A DNA stretch of 56,981 nucleotides from Geobacter argillaceus (GTDB lineage: Bacteria; Desulfobacterota; Desulfuromonadia; Geobacterales; DSM-12255): the NCBI RefSeq assembly GCF_007830735.1, contig NZ_VLLN01000024.1:1-56981 (forward strand), written 5' to 3'. Positions 32,173-41,380 of the stretch are shown here, piece after piece. How positions within the stretch are numbered: the stretch's first letter is position 1; every line of letters starts with the position of its first letter. The position numbers and the translations under genes were made by a program. Below the pieces are notes generated by a model, which was not told the origin of the DNA, ran no database searches, and was given only the letters and a program-made list of their open reading frames with translations.

Positions 32173-32536
32173 ACAGACCATAATGGTTATAGATGACGAC
32201 GACATCCACCTGTACACGACAAGGGAGCTGCTCTGCAGCGACAGGATCGAGGTGATTACCCATCAAGGCTCATTCGGCGCAACAAACCGACTGAAGGATG
32301 TCAGGCCGGATCTGCTCCTGCTCGACGTGAACATGCCGGCGCTTTCCGGCGCGAATCTTGCCGACATCATCAAACCGATCTGCGGTGAAATGCATACGCC
32401 GATTCTTTTCTATTCATCCAATGATGAAGAGACATTGCAAGAGCTCGTCGCGGCCCGTGGTGCTCAAGGATATATATGCAAAGGGGACATCACCGCACTT
32501 CGTGCAAAAGTGAACGAATATCTCGCCAGTTCATAA
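32162..32536 (+). CDS. Single-domain response regulator
   Basis: A 124-residue stand-alone receiver. Acid cluster D11/D12/D13, phospho-acceptor D55 in LLLLDVNMPALSG, FYSSND and a Lys in YICKGD are visible. There is no output domain. AAGGAG precedes its ATG, which lies ten bases inside the kinase gene, so the two are co-translated and cognate. The YICKGD end is typical of receivers that act by protein contact. Confidence 0.88.
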   Translation: MQRKQTIMVIDDDDIHLYTTRELLCSDRIEVITHQGSFGATNRLKDVRPDLLLLDVNMPALSGANLADIIKPICGEMHTPILFYSSNDEETLQELVAARGAQGYICKGDITALRAKVNEYLASS

Positions 32537-32597
32537 AACGGCACAACATAGAAAAATCGGGGGATGAGGAAATCCCCTGCCTGGCAAAAGTATCTCC

Positions 32598-34205
32598 TCA
32601 CACCCTGACAATCCTAAGGCGACCCTGCGATTCAGAAAACACGCCGCAGCCCGCATAGCTGGCGAGGCTCCGTACCAGTTCGCCATCCAGGGTCGGGTCC
32701 ACATGGGGAATCTTGCTCTGCCCCCCAAGCTTACCCCGCACCTCCTTCGACCAGCGGTAGATCAGATCCTGGCCGACGGTCAGCACCAGCGGCGCGTTGA
32801 CCCGCCCCTGACTGCGGAACGTCGCATAGTCGGCATTCTGGATCATCAGGTAGTTATCCAGGAGCAGTGCCAACTTCTCGGCCGGCGGTACGACCCCTTT
32901 CATCGCCAGGACCCAAAGGTGGCGCCTGGTATCGATATCCGGCCCGACAATGAATTCTGCCACCTCGACACCGGCAATGGCGTTGAGTTCGGCCACCGCC
33001 TGCTCCACCTCCCCTTGCGTCACCTTCTCCTCGAAGCGGTCGAGAAAGCGGTCGCGACCGGTGAATTCGAACGTCAGGGGTTCGGTCCCGGTAAAGCGGA
33101 GGGTGTCGCCGATATGGTAGCGCCACAGACCGGCGCAGGTGGACATGAGCACTGCATACCGCTCGCCGATCCTGACTTCTGCCAGGGGTACCGCACAGGC
33201 ATCGGCGGCTGGCCGACCGCGGTCGTCCAGTTGGGCAAAGGGTACGAACTCGAAGAAAACGCCATAGTAGGGGGTAAACCGCATCTCCCGCTCGCCTGAC
33301 ACCTGAAACCCCATGAAACCTTCCGATGAGGGCATCAGTTCCAGGAAATTCGGCTGCTTGCTCCCGAACAGTTCCGCGAACTCCCGCTGGTACGGTTTCA
33401 TGCTGGTGCCGCCATGGATGATCAATTCCAGGCCGGGCAACAGTTCCGGCACCGGCCCTTTTCCCAGTGCCAGACAACGGTTCAGCAGCAGCAGTATCCA
33501 TGGCGGCACCCCGGAAATGCCGGTAATGTCGCGGTTGGCAAGGAGAAGCTCTGCCATGGCGTCCAGCTTCTCTTCCCACGGCAGAGCCGATACCTCCGGG
33601 GATGGGGCCACAAAGGGACGGAGCATTGCCGGCGCGTAGCGCAGGGTGATGGCACTCATGTCGCCGCTCTGGATCTCGTCTCCCAGTGAGCTGAGCAGGG
33701 TACTGCCGGACATGTAGAGCAGACGGCCGTTCAGAAGCCGGCTGCGGGGGGTGCGGGCCAGGTAGTTGGCCGTCAGATCGAACGCAGCCTGCTTGTTGGC
33801 GGCGAACATTTCACGGGAAAAAGGGATGAACTTGGTGGGGGCCGTGGTGCCCGAGGTCTCGCAAAAGAGCGGAATCCTCCCCGGCCAGGTCACATCGTCC
33901 AGGAGCAGCCTTTTACCTCCCCCGTCGTCGGTGAAGCACGGGCCGAAGTACTCCTGCCAGAAGTCGGCGTAAGTCCTGATCGGCACCTGGCGCCTGAACC
34001 GTTCATAGGCCAGGGGATAGGGAAGCTTTACCAGTTCGGCGAAGCCATGGTCGCTGCCGAAACGGGTCGAAGCGGCTTGGCGGACCAGCATGGCAAAGAG
34101 TGCCTGCTGGGCAGCGAGCGGGTCCCGCCGCTCAAACCGTTTGGCAAAGAGCCCGGCGCCCTGCTTGACCAGGGGGGATGCCACGTGTCTCAGAAGATGG
34201 TGCAT
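32598..34205 (-). CDS. GH3-family acyl-adenylating enzyme
   Basis: A 535-residue member of the GH3 family of the adenylating superfamily. The ATP-binding motif FCETSGTTAPTKFIPFS lies near residue 115, and later motifs include PEFTGRDRFLDRFEEKV (YRxGD-like hinge region) and GDTLRFTG. Plant GH3 proteins join acids to amino acids. Bacterial members are uncharacterised and may activate fatty acids or other carboxylates. AAGGA precedes the ATG. It follows the alpha/beta hydrolase after 18 bases, behind a PHO-type promoter, so it probably responds to phosphate limitation. Confidence 0.85.
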   Translation of the reverse strand: MHHLLRHVASPLVKQGAGLFAKRFERRDPLAAQQALFAMLVRQAASTRFGSDHGFAELVKLPYPLAYERFRRQVPIRTYADFWQEYFGPCFTDDGGGKRLLLDDVTWPGRIPLFCETSGTTAPTKFIPFSREMFAANKQAAFDLTANYLARTPRSRLLNGRLLYMSGSTLLSSLGDEIQSGDMSAITLRYAPAMLRPFVAPSPEVSALPWEEKLDAMAELLLANRDITGISGVPPWILLLLNRCLALGKGPVPELLPGLELIIHGGTSMKPYQREFAELFGSKQPNFLELMPSSEGFMGFQVSGEREMRFTPYYGVFFEFVPFAQLDDRGRPAADACAVPLAEVRIGERYAVLMSTCAGLWRYHIGDTLRFTGTEPLTFEFTGRDRFLDRFEEKVTQGEVEQAVAELNAIAGVEVAEFIVGPDIDTRRHLWVLAMKGVVPPAEKLALLLDNYLMIQNADYATFRSQGRVNAPLVLTVGQDLIYRWSKEVRGKLGGQSKIPHVDPTLDGELVRSLASYAGCGVFSESQGRLRIVRV

Positions 34206-34223
34206 GAAAGCGATCCTTGTAAT

Positions 34224-35303
34224 TCAGATGGCAGCAAACAGCTTGGGAGCGGTCAGCCTGTTGTACCATGACGCCAGCAGTGGATTGTAATACTGATGGT
34301 GAAAGATCAGCGAGGCGTGGGCAACCGGGTCGTCGTCAGTGCCGGATGAAACACGACGGCAGATACCATGGGGAAAGAAGCGGCTGAACCGTTCCCGGTC
34401 ACGGCAAAGGGCCAGGGTCGGCGAGCTTGGCACCAACAGGTTCTCCTCCGCTTCGGCCAGCAGGGTCAGAACCGGCCCGCCAAACAGAGGCCCGTCGCCC
34501 GGCTCCTGAAACGATTGCAGAGCAAGGACCCGTTCATACCCCCCAATGGCCGGGGTCTTTTCCAGGACGTCGAAGATCTTTTTCCTGATGGCCAGGTGCC
34601 GGCCGGTCAGCCGCCGGTTGCCGGCGCCGGCCTCGAACAGGCCGACGAAGCCGCGCCGTGCCCGCTCGATCTGCCGCTCGATGCCGCTTTTGTCGTCGGA
34701 CCGTGCCTGCAGTATGCGACGCAGATTACTCTCCAGCATCCTTACCCCACCCCCTTTCTCACCCCCGGGCCGGACCAGGTCATCCTTGCAGAGTACCGGA
34801 CTCACCAGGCTTATCCCCCTGATCTGCAGCTTCTCATGGGGAAACGCCTCGCGCATGAACTTGACGATGAGGCCGGCACCGAAGCTGACGCCGAAAAGGA
34901 CCGGACGCTCACCCTGACGGTTAATCTCCACCACCAGATCGGCCAGTTGGGCAAAGAACAGGGGGAGGGAAAAGCCGGTACGGGGATAGTTCAGATAGTA
35001 GATGGAGCCGAATTCTTTGAGGAGCGGGCGCTGGAACTCGATCACCTCGGTGGCGTCCGGGACAAAACCGGCGATAACAATGGTCGGTATGGTCCCCTCC
35101 CCCTTTTCCCGGAAAATGGTGGTTCTGACCGCATGCAGGCTCGGCAAGGCATTAGCGGCAGTGAACTCACGGGTACGTCTCTTCGGCGTATACGGCTTCA
35201 GGGACAGGTTGCGCAGCATTGCGGTGGCCTTGCCGGTAACTTTCAGCACGACCTGGTTCCTCCGGATGGTCCGTTCAACCAGTGGCATCAAAGCAGCTCT
35301 CAT
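34224..35303 (-). CDS. Alpha/beta-fold hydrolase or acyltransferase, PHO-linked
   Basis: A 359-residue protein with an alpha/beta-hydrolase core: TIVIAGFVPDATEV, the nucleophile elbow LFGVSFGAGL (Ser about residue 138), and an acidic TDDDPVAHASLIFHHQYYNP near the C-terminus with candidate Asp and His. It resembles no enzyme I can name; lipase or acyltransferase activity is plausible. ATG 35303 has GGGAGGAGG directly upstream; a TTG or ATG further up is less likely. It heads a two-gene unit with GH3 and has its own PHO-box promoter, back to back with phoB. Confidence 0.7.
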   Translation of the reverse strand: MRAALMPLVERTIRRNQVVLKVTGKATAMLRNLSLKPYTPKRRTREFTAANALPSLHAVRTTIFREKGEGTIPTIVIAGFVPDATEVIEFQRPLLKEFGSIYYLNYPRTGFSLPLFFAQLADLVVEINRQGERPVLFGVSFGAGLIVKFMREAFPHEKLQIRGISLVSPVLCKDDLVRPGGEKGGGVRMLESNLRRILQARSDDKSGIERQIERARRGFVGLFEAGAGNRRLTGRHLAIRKKIFDVLEKTPAIGGYERVLALQSFQEPGDGPLFGGPVLTLLAEAEENLLVPSSPTLALCRDRERFSRFFPHGICRRVSSGTDDDPVAHASLIFHHQYYNPLLASWYNRLTAPKLFAAI

Positions 35304-35332
35304 CGGTTCCTCCTCCCATCTGTTTGCACTGC

Positions 35333-35366
35333 ATTCTCCCACAGGGTCGTTACACCTGTGTTGCAG
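35333..35366 (-). promoter_or_regulatory. PHO-box promoter for the hydrolase/GH3 operon
   Basis: Minus-strand reading: CTGCAAC (35366-35360), four bases, GTGTAAC (35355-35349), exactly ten bases, GAGAAT (35338-35333) as -10. It is divergent from the phoB promoter in the same 230-base region. Confidence 0.65.
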
Positions 35367-35475
35367 TCGGGAAAAAGGTATGTTGAAACTGCAAAGTCTG
35401 CCTTGGAACTGAAACCATCGTGATCATGGGGTATTGTCGGGAATAATCGTTATAATTCACAAACTCTCACCCCAA

Positions 35476-35509
35476 CGGTCACCTGTTTGTAACATTGGTT
35501 TGCTACGGT
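35476..35509 (+). promoter_or_regulatory. PHO-box promoter for phoBR
   Basis: CGGTCAC (35476-35482), four bases, TTGTAAC (35487-35493), ten bases, then TACGGT (35504-35509). Autoregulation of phoB through such a box is established in other bacteria. Confidence 0.7.
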
Positions 35510-35533
35510 TACCTAAAACACCATAGGTGACCC

Positions 35534-36208
35534 ATGAAAATTGTAATCATCGAAGACGAGCGGGATCTGGCCGAGCTTTTGGCCTTCAACCTGGAGAAGG
35601 AAGGGTTCCAGACCAGCATCGCACTGGACGGCAAGGCCGGCTTGGAACGAGTGACAAGTGAACTGCCCGACTTGGTGATCCTGGACCTCATGCTGCCCGA
35701 AATGAACGGTACCGAGGTCTGCAAACTCCTTCGCAAGCAGTCCTCCACGGTTGGCATCCCGATCATCATGCTGACGGCCAGGGGTGAGGAGATTGACCGG
35801 GTTGTCGGCTTTGAGGTGGGGGCCGACGATTATCTGGTAAAACCGTTCTCCACCCGGGAACTGCTGCTCAGGATCAGGGCGATTCTTCGTCGGACCTCGC
35901 CGGAGCAATCGGACGCCAAGATCATCAGTATAGGGAATCTGGTCATCGATACCTCCCGGCACTTGGTGGCGGTGGCCGGCGAAGAGGTGAGCCTGACCAC
36001 TACGGAGTTCAAGCTCCTGCTCACCCTGGCCGAACGTCTCGGAAGGATGCAGAGCCGTGATTCCCTCCTGAGGGATGTGTGGGGGTACAGCCATACGGCC
36101 GATTCCCGTACCGTGGACACACACATCACTCGCCTGCGGAACAAGCTGGGAATGGCCGGCGACCTGATCAAGACCGTGCGCGGTTTCGGCTACAAAATGG
36201 AGGCATGA
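35534..36208 (+). CDS. phoB: Phosphate regulon response regulator PhoB
   Basis: A 224-residue OmpR/PhoB-class regulator. The receiver has E7/D8, phospho-acceptor D51 in LVILDLMLPEMNG, LTARGEE and VKPFSTREL. The C-terminal winged helix ends RTVDTHITRLRNKLG and VRGFGYKME. It binds PHO boxes when phosphorylated by PhoR. It overlaps phoR by four bases, lies upstream of pst and has its own PHO-type promoter. All context points to PhoB rather than another paralogue. Confidence 0.93.
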   Translation: MKIVIIEDERDLAELLAFNLEKEGFQTSIALDGKAGLERVTSELPDLVILDLMLPEMNGTEVCKLLRKQSSTVGIPIIMLTARGEEIDRVVGFEVGADDYLVKPFSTRELLLRIRAILRRTSPEQSDAKIISIGNLVIDTSRHLVAVAGEEVSLTTTEFKLLLTLAERLGRMQSRDSLLRDVWGYSHTADSRTVDTHITRLRNKLGMAGDLIKTVRGFGYKMEA

Positions 36209-37986
36209 TGATATTCTCGATCCGCGCCAAACTGCTGGCCACTTACCTCCTGCTGCTGGCAGTTATGACCGGGACACTCTATGGGTATCTCCACCACGCC
36301 CTTCCCACCTCAATCATTGCCACCCAGCGGGACAACCTGGTCAACCAAGTCAGACTGGCGTCAGTCGTGGCCGGCCGAGAGATTGCCGACCTGCACCGCG
36401 ACGCGCCGCGTGTGGCAACACTGATTGGTCGAACAGTGAACGCCAGGGTGACCATAATTGCTCCGGATGGCAAGGTGGTCGGCGACTCCGAGGTACCCGA
36501 GCAGGGTCTGACAGCCCTGGATAACCACGCTACCCGCCCGGAAGTGCTGGAGGCCAGGCGATCGGGCACCGGCAGTGCCACCCGCTACTCGGCAACCCTC
36601 AGGACCGACATGCTCTATGCAGCAGTCCCACTGGCTGTTGGTGCGACACAGGGAGCTATTGTGCGCTTGGCGCTCCCCCTGACGGTGGTGGTTAAAAAAG
36701 CTACTGATGGCATGGAAACGACCATGGGGATTAGCCTGCTGGTGGCGCTGGTCCTGGCAGCGGTCTTCAGCACGCTACTCTCACAGATCACCTCCCGACC
36801 ATTGCGACAGGTTGCAGCCATTGCCACTGAAATTGGCCGTGGCAACTTTCACCGTCGCTTGCCCGTGGAATGGCGCGATGAACTTGGGGACCTGGCCAGG
36901 GTTATGAACGAAATGGCCGGGCGACTGGAAAACGAGCTCAGCAGGCTCTCGTCGGAAAAGGACCGTCTGGATGCCATCCTGCGCGGTATGGGAGAAGGAC
37001 TGATGGTTACGGATGGCAAGGGTGCCATCTCCCTGGTAAACCCCGCCTTCTGCGGACTGTTCGGGGTGCACGACACCATTGTCGGCAGACCGCTGATCGA
37101 CATCTCCCGTCACCCGACACTCAATGACTCCTACAAGCTGGTAACCCGGACCAGAAACGAACTGCAGGAGGAGATCACCATCCAGATGCCGGTGGAAACA
37201 ACGATCCGCACTCACTGGGTACCGCTTCAAACCGGTGAGGAGTTACGGGGGGTGGTGGCGGTCTTCCACGATATCAGCGACATGAAGCGGTTGGAAAAAG
37301 TACGCAAGGACTTTGTCGCAAATGTTTCCCACGAACTGCGCACCCCGGTTACGGTCATCAAGGGGTACGCCGAGACGCTCCTGGATGGGGTCATCTCCCA
37401 AGACCCCACGCGTGCCATCCGGTTCGTTGAGATTATCCAGAATCATGCCGAGCGACTGGCCAGCCTGATCGGTGACCTCCTGAGCCTCTCAGAACTGGAG
37501 TCGGCAACCTTTTCCCTGCAGTTGCAGAAGATTTCCCTTGAAGGTACCATCCGCCGCTCCTGCTCCCTGCTGGAAGCCAAGGCAGCGGCCAAAAAGATCA
37601 CCGTTATCCCTCCGACCGGTGAGCTCCCGCAGGTTCTGGCCGACCAGGGTCGGTTGGAACAGGTACTGGTCAATCTCCTGGATAATGCCATTAAATACAC
37701 CCCCGCCGAAGGCAGCGTCTCCATAAATGTTGCCGAGGAGGAGGGTCAACTGAACGTGTCAGTTTCTGACACCGGCCCGGGTATCCCTCCCGAGAGTATC
37801 TCCAGGATCTTTGAACGTTTTTACCGGGTAGATGCCAGCAGAAGCAGGGACGAGGGGGGTACCGGCCTCGGTCTGTCCATTGTCAAGCATATCGTCCAAC
37901 TCCACGGTGGCACCGTCCGTGTCGCCAACAACCCGATCCAGGGGACTACCTTCACCTTTTCCCTCAAAAAGGCAGTCAGTTCCTGA
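36205..37986 (+). CDS. phoR: Phosphate regulon sensor histidine kinase PhoR
   Basis: A 593-residue membrane kinase. The first membrane segment is at residues 9-28, a periplasmic domain of about 140 residues follows, and the second membrane segment is at 172-193. HAMP (194-246), a PAS domain (about 253-360), HisKA with NVSHELRTPVTVIKGY (H376) and a HATPase domain ending GGTGLGLSIVKHIVQLHGG complete it. The sizeable periplasmic domain is larger than in E. coli PhoR. The ATG overlaps the phoB stop (ATGA). It senses phosphate through the Pst/PhoU complex encoded just downstream. Confidence 0.93.
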   Translation: MMIFSIRAKLLATYLLLLAVMTGTLYGYLHHALPTSIIATQRDNLVNQVRLASVVAGREIADLHRDAPRVATLIGRTVNARVTIIAPDGKVVGDSEVPEQGLTALDNHATRPEVLEARRSGTGSATRYSATLRTDMLYAAVPLAVGATQGAIVRLALPLTVVVKKATDGMETTMGISLLVALVLAAVFSTLLSQITSRPLRQVAAIATEIGRGNFHRRLPVEWRDELGDLARVMNEMAGRLENELSRLSSEKDRLDAILRGMGEGLMVTDGKGAISLVNPAFCGLFGVHDTIVGRPLIDISRHPTLNDSYKLVTRTRNELQEEITIQMPVETTIRTHWVPLQTGEELRGVVAVFHDISDMKRLEKVRKDFVANVSHELRTPVTVIKGYAETLLDGVISQDPTRAIRFVEIIQNHAERLASLIGDLLSLSELESATFSLQLQKISLEGTIRRSCSLLEAKAAAKKITVIPPTGELPQVLADQGRLEQVLVNLLDNAIKYTPAEGSVSINVAEEEGQLNVSVSDTGPGIPPESISRIFERFYRVDASRSRDEGGTGLGLSIVKHIVQLHGGTVRVANNPIQGTTFTFSLKKAVSS

Positions 37987-38010
37987 ACCTTTAACGGAAC
38001 TACTACGCAG

Positions 38011-38044
38011 TCGTAACGGATTTGTAGCACTTATTCGCTATAGT
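38011..38044 (+). promoter_or_regulatory. PHO-box promoter for pstSCAB-phoU
   Basis: TCGTAAC (38011-38017), four bases, TTGTAGC (38022-38028), exactly ten bases, then TATAGT (38039-38044), a strong -10. This is the reference architecture in the window. Confidence 0.8.
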
Positions 38045-38090
38045 GCGTCCGAGTGAAATCGGGTAACTCAAACTAATGGGAGATCAAAAA

Positions 38091-39059
38091 ATGATCAAGA
38101 AAATCAGCTTGATTGTGGCGACGTGCCTACTGGCTACCGTCAGCCTCGCTGCAGCGGAAGCGCTCAAGGTTGATGCCAAGCTGCCCAAGTACAAATCGAC
38201 CGCTGGTGTCTCAGGCAACCTGAACAGCATCGGTTCCGACACCCTCAACAACCTGATGACCATGTGGGCCGAAGGGTTCCACAAAAAATACCCCAACGTG
38301 AACCTCCAGATTGAAGGTAAGGGATCCAGCACGGCGCCGCCGGCCCTTATCGCAGGCACGGCCCAATTCGGTCCCATGTCCCGCGAGATGAAAAGCAGCG
38401 AAATCGACCAGTTGGAGAAAAAATACGGCTTCAAGCCGACCAAAGTCGGCGTGGCTCTTGACTCACTGGCCGTGTTCGTGAACAAGGACAACCCGGTCAA
38501 AAGTCTTTCCCTCGACAAGGTCGACGCCGCCTTTTCCAAGACCCGCAAGCGTGGCCATTCGACCGACATCACCACCTGGGATCAGCTGGGAGTTACCGGC
38601 AAACTCGCCAAACAACCGATCAGCCTCTACGGCCGTAACTCCGCCTCCGGCACCTATGGTTACTTCAAGGAGCACACCCTTGCCAAGGGTGACTACAAGG
38701 ATACCGTCAAGGAGCAGCCCGGTTCCGCCTCCGTCGTGCAAGGGGTGACCAAGGACAGGAACGGTATGGGATACTCCGGGATCGGTTACCGGACCTCCGG
38801 GGTGAAGGCGATCGCTCTTGCCGAGAAGGACGGTGCCGAGGCCTATGCTCCGAACTATGAAAACGTCCTGAGCGGCAAATACCCCCTTGGTCGGATGCTC
38901 TATATTTACGTGGTAAAAGAGCCGAACAAGCCGCTTCCCCCGGTCCAGGCCGAGTTCCTCAAATTCATTCTCTCCAAGGAAGGCCAGGAGATCGTCGTCA
39001 AGGACGGCTTTCTGCCGCTTCCCAAGAAGGTCGTCGATCAACAGCTCAAGGCACTGTAA
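38091..39059 (+). CDS. pstS: Phosphate-binding protein PstS
   Basis: A 322-residue periplasmic phosphate receptor for the Pst ABC transporter. The signal peptide is MIKKISLIVATCLLATVSLAAA, with no lipobox. Binding-site segments are GSDTLNNL, GKGSSTAPPALIAGTAQFGPMSR, and YGRNSASGTYGYFKEH. ATG 38091 has GGGAGA eight bases upstream; an ATG five codons earlier is in frame. A terminator-like hairpin separates it from pstC, so PstS can be made in excess over the membrane components, as expected for a binding protein. Confidence 0.95.
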   Translation: MIKKISLIVATCLLATVSLAAAEALKVDAKLPKYKSTAGVSGNLNSIGSDTLNNLMTMWAEGFHKKYPNVNLQIEGKGSSTAPPALIAGTAQFGPMSREMKSSEIDQLEKKYGFKPTKVGVALDSLAVFVNKDNPVKSLSLDKVDAAFSKTRKRGHSTDITTWDQLGVTGKLAKQPISLYGRNSASGTYGYFKEHTLAKGDYKDTVKEQPGSASVVQGVTKDRNGMGYSGIGYRTSGVKAIALAEKDGAEAYAPNYENVLSGKYPLGRMLYIYVVKEPNKPLPPVQAEFLKFILSKEGQEIVVKDGFLPLPKKVVDQQLKAL

Positions 39060-39088
39060 GCAAGAGGACGTATTCTCGACGTGCTCAA

Positions 39089-39120
39089 AAAACGGCCGGA
39101 CCCGCTCCGGCCGTTTTCTT
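39089..39120 (+). terminator. Intra-operon terminator/attenuator after pstS
   Basis: A perfect 12-bp stem, AAAACGGCCGGA (39089-39100) with TCCGGCCGTTTT (39106-39117), loop CCCGC, then a T-rich tail. It lies 30 bases after pstS and 20 bases before pstC, so it probably sets the ratio of PstS to PstCAB. Confidence 0.8.
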
Positions 39121-39138
39121 GTCTGACCAGGTTATCGA

Positions 39139-41370
39139 ATGAAACAAAACCTCATCGAACGGATCAAGCGACGCGACCGGATCGCCGGACATGCCATCAA
39201 GACCGGCGGGCTGCTGGTCGTGGCCAGCGTCATTGGCATATTGATCCTCATCGTCAAGGTGGCATTGCCGCTCTTTTATCCGCCATCGGCACACGTCGTC
39301 AATTCATTCCCGGTTCCCCGGGAACTGGGTGCAACCAGGATCATCGCCGCAGGTCTGGACGACTACCGGGAAACCGGCTACCTCCTCGATGAGACGGGCA
39401 CCTTCACCTTTATCGATTTGCGGCACGGTACGATCCTCGACCGTGTGCCCGCAGTGCCGACCACAGAGCGGAAGCGGACGGTCGCCTCCGTTGAAAAGGC
39501 CGGCAAACTCAGCTACACGCTGCTCTGGAGCGACGGTTCCCTGGCAAAGGTCCAGGTGAAGTTCGCACCGGGGTTTGACGGAGAGGGAAAACGCACCATC
39601 AGGCATGAGGTTACGGCACCATTCGTCGAGCAGCCGGTGAAACAGCCGTCGCAAACGGTCAAAACCCTGGTGCGCTCGAATGACGAAAAGGGGACAACCC
39701 GTGTCGATCTCTCGGCTGACGGCCACGTCACCATCACCCGCCAGGAGATTACCAAGGATATCTTCGGCACTGAATCGGCCAAGAGAGTCACGTCGCCACT
39801 GACCGACCCGATCCCCGGTCGGGTGAGTGCCCTTGCCCTGGATCAGAAGGGTCAGTACCTCTACGCCGGTACCGACCGGGGCTCGCTCCTCCGCTGGGAC
39901 CTTGGCGCTGCCGGGGCACCGCAGCTGACCGACAATATCCGGGTATTTCCGGACGGCAGGGCTGTAACGGCGCTGGGGCTGGTCCTCGGCGACATTTCCA
40001 TCGCCGTGGGGGACGCCTCTGGCGGCTTTGCAACCTGGTTCCCCGTGGCCGAGCAGGGACTTTCCGAAAAGCGGCTGAAGCTGATCCACCAGTTGTCCAC
40101 TCACCAAGGGAAGGTGATCGACATCATCCCTTCGCAGCGTGACAAGACCCTCCTGTCCCTGGATGAACGGGGAACCCTGCACGTCGATCACATGACCTCG
40201 GAACGGCATCTCCTCACCCTGCAACACTCCAGCCCCCTGGTGCAGATCGGGCTATCCGCCAAGGGAACCGGGCTCCTGGCAATCGATGCCGCTAATGCGG
40301 TGACGGTCTGGCAGCTGCAGATCCCCCACCCCGACGTGAGTTTCGGTACACTTTTCGGCAAGGTCTGGTACGAGAGCTACAATGAGCCCGCCTTTGTCTG
40401 GCAGTCCTCAGCCGCCAACGACGACTTTGAACCCAAGCTTTCCCTGACCCCGCTGATCTTCGGCACCCTCAAGGGAACCTTTTACGCCATGATCTTCGCG
40501 GTACCGCTGGCGCTGTTGGGCGCGATCTACACGAGCCAGTTCCTCAACCAGCGGACCAAGGCCATCATCAAGCCGGCCGTGGAGATCATGGCTGCCATTC
40601 CGTCAGTGGTAATCGGCTTTCTTGCCGGACTCTGGCTGGCACCTTTGCTGGATAAAACCATTGTCGCCTTTTTCCTGAGTATCGGGCTGATACCGGCCGC
40701 CATCTTCATCGTCATTCTGTTCTGGCAGCGGATCAGGCCCGCTACCTGGATAGACCGGACCACCAGGGGCTACGAATTTCTCTTCCTGATTCCGGCGATA
40801 CTGCTGGGCGGGGCGGTCTCGTATTACCTGGGCGGCATGCTGGAGGCCGCGCTCTTCAATGGCGACTTCAAGCTTTGGCTGTACAATCAGCTGGGGGTCC
40901 GTGCCGACCAGCGAAACTCGATCATCATATCGCTGGCCCTTGGCTTTGCGATCATCCCGATTATCTTTACCATTGCCGAAGATGCGCTTTCCAATGTGCC
41001 CAAAAGCCTTTCCGCCGCCTCCCTCGCCCTGGGGGCGAGCCGCTGGCAGACAGCCTGGCGGGTGGTCCTGCCATCGGCAGTACCGGGCATCTTCTCAGCC
41101 ATCATGATCGGCTTCGGCAGGGCCGTTGGCGAAACAATGATCATTCTCATGGCAACCGGCAACACCCCGATCATGAACTGGAGCATCTTCAACGGATTCA
41201 GGTCGCTTTCGGCCAACATAGCGGTTGAGATCCCCGAAGCACCGGTCGCGGGAACCCTCTATCGGGTCCTGTTCCTGTCGGCGGTGCTCCTCTTCATCTT
41301 CACCTTTATCGTCAATACGGTAGCGGAAGTGGTCCGACAAAATTTCCGCAAGAAATACGGAAGGTTTTAA
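39139..41370 (+). CDS. pstC: Phosphate ABC transporter permease PstC, extended
   Basis: A 743-residue permease, more than twice the size of E. coli PstC (about 319). After a first membrane segment (residues 27-47) comes a periplasmic domain of about 370 residues with repeated beta-strand, beta-propeller-like sequences (LSADGHVTITRQEI; YLYAGTDRGSLLRWDL; LLSLDERGTLHVDH). The canonical permease region then begins near residue 430, with the EAA-type loop AEDALSNVPKSLSAASLALGASRWQT. The large domain may dock a different phosphate receptor or a redox partner; no function is known. pstA follows after ten bases. Confidence 0.9.
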   Translation: MKQNLIERIKRRDRIAGHAIKTGGLLVVASVIGILILIVKVALPLFYPPSAHVVNSFPVPRELGATRIIAAGLDDYRETGYLLDETGTFTFIDLRHGTILDRVPAVPTTERKRTVASVEKAGKLSYTLLWSDGSLAKVQVKFAPGFDGEGKRTIRHEVTAPFVEQPVKQPSQTVKTLVRSNDEKGTTRVDLSADGHVTITRQEITKDIFGTESAKRVTSPLTDPIPGRVSALALDQKGQYLYAGTDRGSLLRWDLGAAGAPQLTDNIRVFPDGRAVTALGLVLGDISIAVGDASGGFATWFPVAEQGLSEKRLKLIHQLSTHQGKVIDIIPSQRDKTLLSLDERGTLHVDHMTSERHLLTLQHSSPLVQIGLSAKGTGLLAIDAANAVTVWQLQIPHPDVSFGTLFGKVWYESYNEPAFVWQSSAANDDFEPKLSLTPLIFGTLKGTFYAMIFAVPLALLGAIYTSQFLNQRTKAIIKPAVEIMAAIPSVVIGFLAGLWLAPLLDKTIVAFFLSIGLIPAAIFIVILFWQRIRPATWIDRTTRGYEFLFLIPAILLGGAVSYYLGGMLEAALFNGDFKLWLYNQLGVRADQRNSIIISLALGFAIIPIIFTIAEDALSNVPKSLSAASLALGASRWQTAWRVVLPSAVPGIFSAIMIGFGRAVGETMIILMATGNTPIMNWSIFNGFRSLSANIAVEIPEAPVAGTLYRVLFLSAVLLFIFTFIVNTVAEVVRQNFRKKYGRF

Positions 41371-41380
41371 AGGATACACG

